DNA of 64,000 bases from Coprinus comatus (taxonomy: Eukaryota; Basidiomycota; Agaricomycetes; Agaricales; Agaricaceae): assembly GCA_034638255.1 (NCBI GenBank), contig JAWPGT010000056.1:78501-142500 (forward strand), read 5' to 3'. The first letter of the stretch is position 1. Each line of letters starts with the position of its first letter. Positions 58,082 to 64,000 of this stretch are shown here, piece by piece. Under the pieces are notes generated by a model. That model saw nothing but the letters and a program-made list of their open reading frames with translations, ran no database searches and had not been told where the DNA came from. The translations under genes and the position numbers were made by a program.

Positions 58082-58910
58082 AGTACATCCGAGTCTTTGT
58101 TAACCAAAGACAGAATGATTGGTATGACCTTCTCCCGCTTGCTGAATTCCAACACAACAGCCACATTCATGCTGCGACCCACCAATCGCCCTTTGTGTTA
58201 GACACAGGCCGCAACCCTCACATGGGCTTTGAACCCCGACAACACCCCTCCTGACTCGAAACAGTCAATGAGTTCAAAACCTGGATGGAGTCGGCACTAG
58301 AAGAAGCAAAGTCAGCACTGGTGAAGGCAAAGGATGATATGGCGAAGTACTACGATCGACGTTGGACCCCCACCCCTGAGCTTAAGACAGGTGACATGGT
58401 TTACCTTGACACATCAGACATTGCAACGAGTCGGCCCTCAAAGAAGTTTGAGCACACATGGTTAGGTCCCTTCACTGTCGACTGCAAGGTCAGGCCTGGG
58501 GCATATCGGCTCAAGCTTCCCTGAAGGTTGTCTCACCTGCACCCAGTGTTCAATGTGGTTAAACTCACCCCAGCTCCTGAAGACCCGATCCCTGGTCGGA
58601 AGCCAACAAGAATACCAATGCCAATACTGGTGGACAACAAAGAGGAATGGGAAGTAGAAGAAATATTGGACAGTAAAGTGCAACAAGGTAAACTTAGATT
58701 TCTGATCAGGTGGCAAGACTTCAGCATGGAAGAGAACTCCTGGGAACTCGCAGCTGACATCCACACCCCCAAAAAGATTGCCGAGTTCTATTGCAAGAAC
58801 CCCACTGCACCTCAACTTATCCATTCCACGGCCTTCGACTCCATTCCTTTCCGACCTCACACTCAGTTCACAGGTACATCGGGACGCTGCACCCTAGAAG
58901 GAGGGGTAGA
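58082..58910 (+). pseudogene. chromovirus A pol end: integrase tail and chromodomain
   Basis: Plus-strand remnant of gypsy A. Frame shows DLLPLAEFQHNSHIHAATHQ (integrase), MAKYYDRRWTPTPELKTGDM, LGPFTVDCKVRPGAYRLKL, HLHPVFNVVKL, then the chromodomain EWEVEEILDSKV ... FLIRWQDFSMEENSWELA. TGA codons at 58252-58254 and 58522-58524 replace expected Arg. Continues directly into the 3' LTR at 58911. Confidence 0.85.
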
Positions 58911-59276
58911 TGTAAGGGGACCTTCCTCACTGACCCTTACACCAACACACTGACTACCGACCAATCCTCCGATGTTCTGACTTCCATCAGAACACCTCCC
59001 AACTTCATGCTTTCATGACTTGCCCCCTCACATGACTTGTCCCCCATTGTTCCCATTGTCCATGTTACAACATCCCCCTAGACAATTGCTGGTGTCTCTG
59101 TTTGTATAGTAGTATATATTGTGTGTAGCCTGTGCGAGTGAATCCCCAACTCTTTCTCTTTGGATTCCTTGCTAGGTATGTTGTATCTGTTCTGTAATAC
59201 GTTTCCAATCAAATATAACTTTGGATTCCTCACTAGTTGTCAGGCCGCTCGTTGCCAATGTGAGTTGCCCTTACAT
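58911..59276 (+). repeat. chromovirus A 3' LTR (366 bp)
   Basis: TGTAAGGG at the start and CCCTTACA at the end, followed by the TTAAA duplication. The first 98 bases recur at 34018-34115 as the truncated 5' LTR. Confidence 0.9.
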
Positions 59277-60330
59277 TAAACCCCAACTTCTTTCAACTTG
59301 ATCTTTAACATCAATTAACATCTTTAAAAGATTATCTGCAGTTTTGCACTCTGTAGATGTATCTTTGACATCAACTGTATACACCTATTTCAAAATATAT
59401 ATATTAGAAGATACATTAAGTAATTTATAAAAAATGTACATGGTTTCCAGTTGTAACCATAAACCCAATTAAATGATGATGATTTTCTCCTGTCCATCCA
59501 TCACACTGTAATGTTGCCAACTTGTTACTTTTATCCCTATCCAATTCAATACATATTGATTCTTCATATTTTTCTAATGTTTGCTTAAGAATATAGCTTG
59601 ATAAAACACAATGGAATGGGAAATTTGCCTAAATACTATTTAGAGCAATATATATGAGGATATATAAGTGAACTTACTTGCAGTACATATTGTTGGAAAA
59701 AGTTAATCATATGAGGATTATTAACCCAACTTAATGGAAATCCACAAGAAGTAGTTATTGCTATAATTTGTTGTTCAAAATCTTTCTGTTGTAATGATGA
59801 CCACAGAGGAGCTTGTAGATTTTGCAAATTGCCCATATAGGAAAGACCCTGAGTATTGGTATGAGAACATTTTACACCACCAGTTGATATTGAAGAAATA
59901 TTTGGAAAATTAGATAATAATGGTGTATCAGAACTTGGAGTTGATAAAGAAATAGGAATAGGGCTTGGAAATGGTAATGGGGAAGGTATAGGTGAGTAAG
60001 GGTAAGGAGTAGTGTTGGATGAAAATGAATTTGGAATTGATAATAAAAGCCTAGATGTATTTGGAATATTTCTAGATATAAAAGCAGAGTAGGAAGCAGA
60101 TGGGGCCAGTAGAGAAGAGCCACTACTACTTAAGGGTGTTGATACAGTGTCCATAGCAGGAAATGCAATGTAGCCACCAAGAGGTTGAGAAGGTCCAGCT
60201 GTTGTAATACTCCATTTCTGTTTTTTTGCTGTAATATTGTGTAATGCAAGCTCTTGAGTACCAGCTGGTTGGTAAGGACAGTCCTAAAGATGCTTCCATA
60301 CAGTCTCCTTTCGTCCTTCAAACTATATAT
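59277..60330 (-). pseudogene. hAT-family transposase, N-terminal third (decayed)
   Basis: Left behind on the far side of chromovirus A. Reading order from 60330: GRKETVWKHL-x-DCPYQP (a degenerate BED-like finger), a long Ser/Pro linker, then CGFPLSWVNNPHMINFFQQY, ESICIELDRDKSNKLATLQC, DGWTGENHHHLIGFMVTT, and after an intron YTVDVKDTSTECKTADNLLK up to about 59282. It continues in hAT order at 34012 with TVIACTTDASG. The TAG at about 60285 replaces an expected Gln. Confidence 0.8.
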
Positions 60331-60898
60331 GTGGTTGGTCTTTCAAGATATTAAATACTATTTAAATGATCATATTATTGAATAAATAATAAATAATGAC
60401 ATAAATAAAAGTAACAAACACTCCATTTTCACATCAGCTGCCTGCCTGACCATAAAAGTAGAGTCTACTGTCACACAAAGTACATTTTTCTTGATTATCT
60501 TGCCTATCTGCACCTCAAGGCACTAGGTATAACAAACCTTCAGTTTGTTATTCTTTTTATTTGCCCAGACTAAAGGAGACTAGTCTAGAGTGTTTCTTGG
60601 TTTATAACTAGGGTGGTAGGTGAAGTATGGCTTCCATGAAGTACTCATTGTAGTGAGCTAGAGGTAGTATGAAGCACAGAGCTACTATCATCATTGGAAC
60701 TCAAAGATCGATCACTGTGATGGAAGTCATGTGATTGTGCCCACAGGCCCATGTCACAGGGTCTTGTCAACCAACAATGTCTTTCCCAGGCTATTCTAGG
60801 CTATTCTACTATATTAGGCTAAAGACATGACAGCATCAGAGTTGCCAGTGACTATAGCACATATGACCAAACATTAGTTGGTACAACACTGCACCTGT
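60331..60898. other. no gene seen; probable 5' end of hAT element
   Basis: AT-rich sequence upstream of the hAT N-terminal exon. I could not find a terminal inverted repeat matching the left flank. Confidence 0.35.
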
Positions 60899-62400
60899 TG
60901 TTAAAACAAGAGCATAGCATGTGATGTATGGGTAGGTACAACTTTGGACTTACTAAGGGTAGTGGTTGAAGTAGAAGAGGAACTGTAGTATATAATGCAG
61001 TATTATAAGCTTTATATAAGTATCTATATTGGTCTGTGTGAGAACATATTAAGTCACATGTTCATCAAGTGTAATGCCATAGAGAATATCATTGTAGAAC
61101 TAATAATAGTTTAATACTCCCCTGAATTCAAACATGGCAGCTAAATAGTACCCTATGTACATGACAGCAATGACAAATTTGCTATCTTTTCGACAATAAA
61201 TATAAATACCAGTATTGGATTCACATCGCTTGAAGCCTAGTTGGTTCATGGAAGATGCCATCTCCTTCCACCAGGCCAAGCCAGCTTGTTTAAGGCTATA
61301 CAATGCATTGTAACCTCCAGACCAAATGTTCCTTGCTGTTACGGTTTCATATTTATCACGACTAATCATTAGAACTAATGATGGACGATAGTGTACTTTC
61401 TCTTACTCGTTTCACATAGCCTTGGACTACTGTTTCGTATAGCCTCGGACTAGTACTTTCTACGGACTTCCACTTGTCGTTTCACTCACCGTTTCAGCTG
61501 TAGATAGTTTCACTCTCCTGTCTCACATGTATCAAGCATAGCCTACAACCTGTACTCGTAGTTGTATAAATACATGGACAGCGACAGAGATTAAGCTTCA
61601 GCTTAATACTCTAAGTTGCTTCTACTCTATCTCGTTCATCACCCTTAACTTGATACCTAGAACCGGAGTCAGCTCTAACTCTTGCACGAATGGCTTACTA
61701 GTAAGGAACACCTGTGATCTACAGTCCGAGTACTGTGGAGGTCGTCCCCTGAAAATAGTCTCAGTCTGAGTAGACGTTCTCCTCCTACGAGCATCTTGAA
61801 GAGATCCATCGTAGCATCGTCTATACCGAAACGGAGGTATAGGCAAGATCTATAACACTTGCCCTTAAGTTTGAAACCTTTGGGTTGATCCATATAGATT
61901 TCCTTATCTAGTTTGCATAGAGATATCCCAGTCTTCAAGGGCAGCTAACCCAAGCAGGATTCAAGCAGACTCATATTTTACTACTGGAGAAAATAGTCCA
62001 TCAAAGCCAATGCCCTTGACTTGAGAAATCCTTTAGTAACTAGTCTAGCATATTTGTGACTGTCACTCTTTTCATTAAAGACCCATCTATTTTTTATAGC
62101 TTTTTTTCCTTCCAGAAGTTTCACTAACTCATAAACTTGTCACTTTTTAAGCACACTTAGTTCTTTGAGACAAGCTTTGTGCCAGTAGTCTTGTTCCTCC
62201 AGATTCAATTTTACAAGATTACGGAATTGCTCAGGAACTGATCCAGAACTTGCCTTAGCCAATAAAAAGTTCATCAATTCTAACCCCCCTTCCTTAGTTA
62301 CCTGTATAATCTTGGAATCTTTGTCTTCTTCCATTACATGTTCCTTCACATATTGCTGAGGCATCCTGGTGTTGTCTGCATATTTCATCATGATGTTCTT
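60899..62400 (-). mobile_element. second copia copy, decayed and internally deleted
   Basis: Related to the copia at 34116-58081. A diverged LTR (60899-61116, TGTTAAAACAAGAGC...TTTAATA) is followed by ctcccctga, then RT fragments CRKDSKFVIAVMY, LKQAGLAWWKEMASSMNQ (about 61150-61335), a solo LTR, GFKLKGK, DKEIYMDQP (61858-61925), and the earlier pol pieces NLVKLNLEEQDYWHKACL, KEGGLELMNFLLAKAS (62140-62400). At about 61925 the two RT parts are joined with a small deletion where the first copy has the Plavaka insertion. Confidence 0.82.
61337..61857. mobile_element. 521-bp solo LTR, TSD CTTGC
   Basis: TGTTACGGTTTC...CTATAACA, bounded by CTTGC at 61332-61336 and 61858-61862. The first copia copy near 35585 shows the unoccupied site (tccttgcccttaag). 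Orientation unknown. Confidence 0.9.
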
Positions 62401-63057
62401 GGACTTTTTCAGGCAGACAATACTGCAATTAGCCTCACTTGCAAGAGGACTGAACAGTCAGAAAGAATGTTGGGGGGAATTATGGAGGAGAGTAGAGGAC
62501 GAGAGAAGAGACAAGATTGACTTAGAGTCGGAACAAGACAGAGACAGAGATGAGTGCAGATACTATGTTGATATCAGACTAAAGAATGTACAGGAGTGAC
62601 TAGTGATTAAATACATTGTTTACCAATATCAGAATATAACATATCAAAACATAAGATAACAGAACAACAGGCCGACATACTTAAAAGGATGATGCCGACT
62701 GAAAAGGAAAGTAGCTGAAACGGGAGGTTGAAGTGAACAAGCAAACAAGTGAAAAGGCCCATGAGGTCAGCAACCGATAATAAGATTGACAGTCAGAACT
62801 GTTGGAAGGTCGGAAGATGTGTCGGAAGGTCAGTCGGTGGCACAGTACGTGACAGTGCCCCCCCATTAAGGCTGAGCCCTCGAGGACTTAGTGTGGTGAA
62901 CATGGGAAGTTAAAGTGACAGTGGAGAAGTGAAGTCAGAAGGGCATGGTTACCATGAGGCAAAAAGAAGTTGAGAAGTCGCCACATGTCAGACACATGAC
63001 AGTCAGCATGGAAACTTAAAAGGGTGAGTGACAGCGATGGCAATGTTAACAACACCA
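62401..63057. other. unassigned repeat-like sequence, no gene
   Basis: Between copia 2 and the truncated gypsy B copy. Purine-rich and with a run of seven C near 62860. Probably another element's LTR or leader, but I cannot bound it. Confidence 0.35.
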
Positions 63058-64000
63058 TGTCTTTCACAACCAGAGCATGCTAGCCTCCACCAGCTTTTCC
63101 AGGATCTTGACAGATCCCGAAATTCAAGACCTTCGCTCTTCAGCGTTAGTTTTGGACCACGATATGTTAGCACTAGCAACCTTGAGACTCGAAGGGACGG
63201 AACCCTTTCTGGAGACTCGGAAGCGACTCACGCCCCTCCTCAGGAACCACTACATGCTCGAACAATGGGCCCGGAACCTGACCACTCAGGAAAGCTACTA
63301 CCTGACCAACCTACTATCCCACCAAACGTTCCCAGCCAATGTCCCCAGACCCCATACATGCCACCAATTAAATCCACACAGCGTCGGTGCCCTGCATGTA
63401 ACGGACATAACCACTTCCTACCACATTGCGAAAGTTACTTCTGCAACCACTGTAAGCAAACTGCTCCAGGCCACTATGCCAAGCATTGCTCCCGCAACAA
63501 GTACAAAGGTCTCCCTTCCAACACCATCCCGACCTCCGTTATTGAGGAGCACTACATCCAAAACCCTAAACTCCGCCCTGCCGATAAAACGAACAGTAAC
63601 ATTCTACAAGGAGATAGGACACTTTTACAACAGCAACCGACACAACGACCAATCAATCGAGGGACAACGCGTCCTAGCATTCATGAACCACCAGAGATAC
63701 GCCGCTCATGATCGACAGGACCCCGTACCCCGATTCCGACTGGATCTCGCAGTGAAAGACATCATCGATGCCATTCCCACTCTCGCCAAGCACGCCGCCG
63801 CTCACGCCAAAGTACTGGATCAAATCAAGAAGACTTTGGACGAGACTTTGGAGAAGACTACGACCCCGTCGCCGAGGCCAACATCACTGGCTCCCCTTGC
63901 AGAGACCTCTGAAGTTGAGAATGAGGACATTCCCCCTAAGGAAGGAAGTAATGTTACGAGTCCACCCAAACCACCGGCCCGTACCACCACCACCGAGGAA
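63058..64000 (+). mobile_element. truncated second copy of gypsy B (third ORF and start of 3' LTR)
   Basis: From about 63058 it matches the complement of 37891-38830: zinc knuckles CPACNGHNHFLPHC and CNHCKQTAPGHYAKHC, then AVKDIIDAIPTLAKHAA and the polypurine tract. The last 49 bases (from 63952, TGTTACGAGTCC) begin its 3' LTR, which leaves the window. It lacks gag and pol. Few substitutions separate it from the intact copy. Confidence 0.9.

Larger units (their letters stand above)
34018..59276 (+). mobile_element. Ty3/gypsy chromovirus A, remains, hosting the nested elements
   Basis: Plus-strand LTR element inserted in the hAT gene with a 5-base duplication TTAAA (34013-34017 and 59277-59281). 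The LTR is 366 bases (58911-59276), TGTAAGGG...CCCTTACA. Only the first 98 bases of the 5' LTR survive (34018-34115); its other end is replaced by a copia element, and the gag, protease, RT and most integrase are gone. The remaining 3' part (58082-58910) codes the integrase end and a chromodomain. The surviving 5' LTR differs from the 3' LTR at about three positions, all CG/CA changes. Confidence 0.87.

Noticed and set aside
29609..60330. CRISPR-like arrays among subterminal repeats
   Set aside because: The repeats are irregular short words without uniform spacers in a eukaryotic transposon.

Overview
This window is nuclear DNA of a filamentous basidiomycete, most likely an Agaricomycete. The genes are split by many short introns (about 45-75 nt, GT..AG). 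Protein relatives recognisable by eye (Cdc7 kinase, OrdA-like P450, omega-type GST, Plavaka transposase) are typical of mushrooms. I cannot name the species from sequence alone.

Bases 1-30,000 are a gene-dense arm. It opens with two tandem membrane-anchored Ser/Pro-rich proteins (226-1579, 1947-4039). A tandem family of unrecognised Cys/His-rich proteins follows (5666-11088, plus two decayed remnants). Next come an omega-like glutathione transferase, a WBP2-like GRAM protein ending in a PPxY motif, an intron-containing tRNA-Arg(UCG), an intact 10-exon P450, and two convergent genes keeping only N-terminal cullin repeats. The arm ends with a Cdc7-type kinase, two more tRNA-Arg(UCG) copies, a membrane-anchored Ubp1/USP30-like deubiquitinase, an 85-residue conserved-looking protein and a DnaJC28-like protein. 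I rebuilt most of these genes exon by exon; in nearly all the splice phases close without a frame break.

Bases 30,000-64,000 are a nest of transposons whose order of insertion can be read from target-site duplications (TSDs). A decayed hAT transposase (30.6-60.3 kb) carries two 608-bp solo LTRs (TSD AAACT and CATGT). One of these carries a further 319-bp solo LTR (TSD AGAGT). The hAT is also split by a Ty3/gypsy chromovirus (34018-59276, TSD TTAAA). That holds a Ty1/copia element (34116-58081), which holds a 17.3-kb Plavaka/CACTA-like DNA transposon (35678-53010, TSD TC). The transposon in turn holds a young Ty3/gypsy element (37307-45571, TSD AGTGC) whose LTRs differ by one indel. Right of the nest lie a decayed second copia copy with a 521-bp solo LTR (TSD CTTGC) and a truncated second copy of the young gypsy element running off the window.

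Older layers are full of stops that look like CGA to TGA or CAA/CAG to TAA/TAG, a C-to-T signature. The youngest layer has open frames. The least ordinary items are the Plavaka element with a divergent companion gene, and the young gypsy element with a third, two-frame zinc-knuckle ORF that runs from after pol into its LTR.
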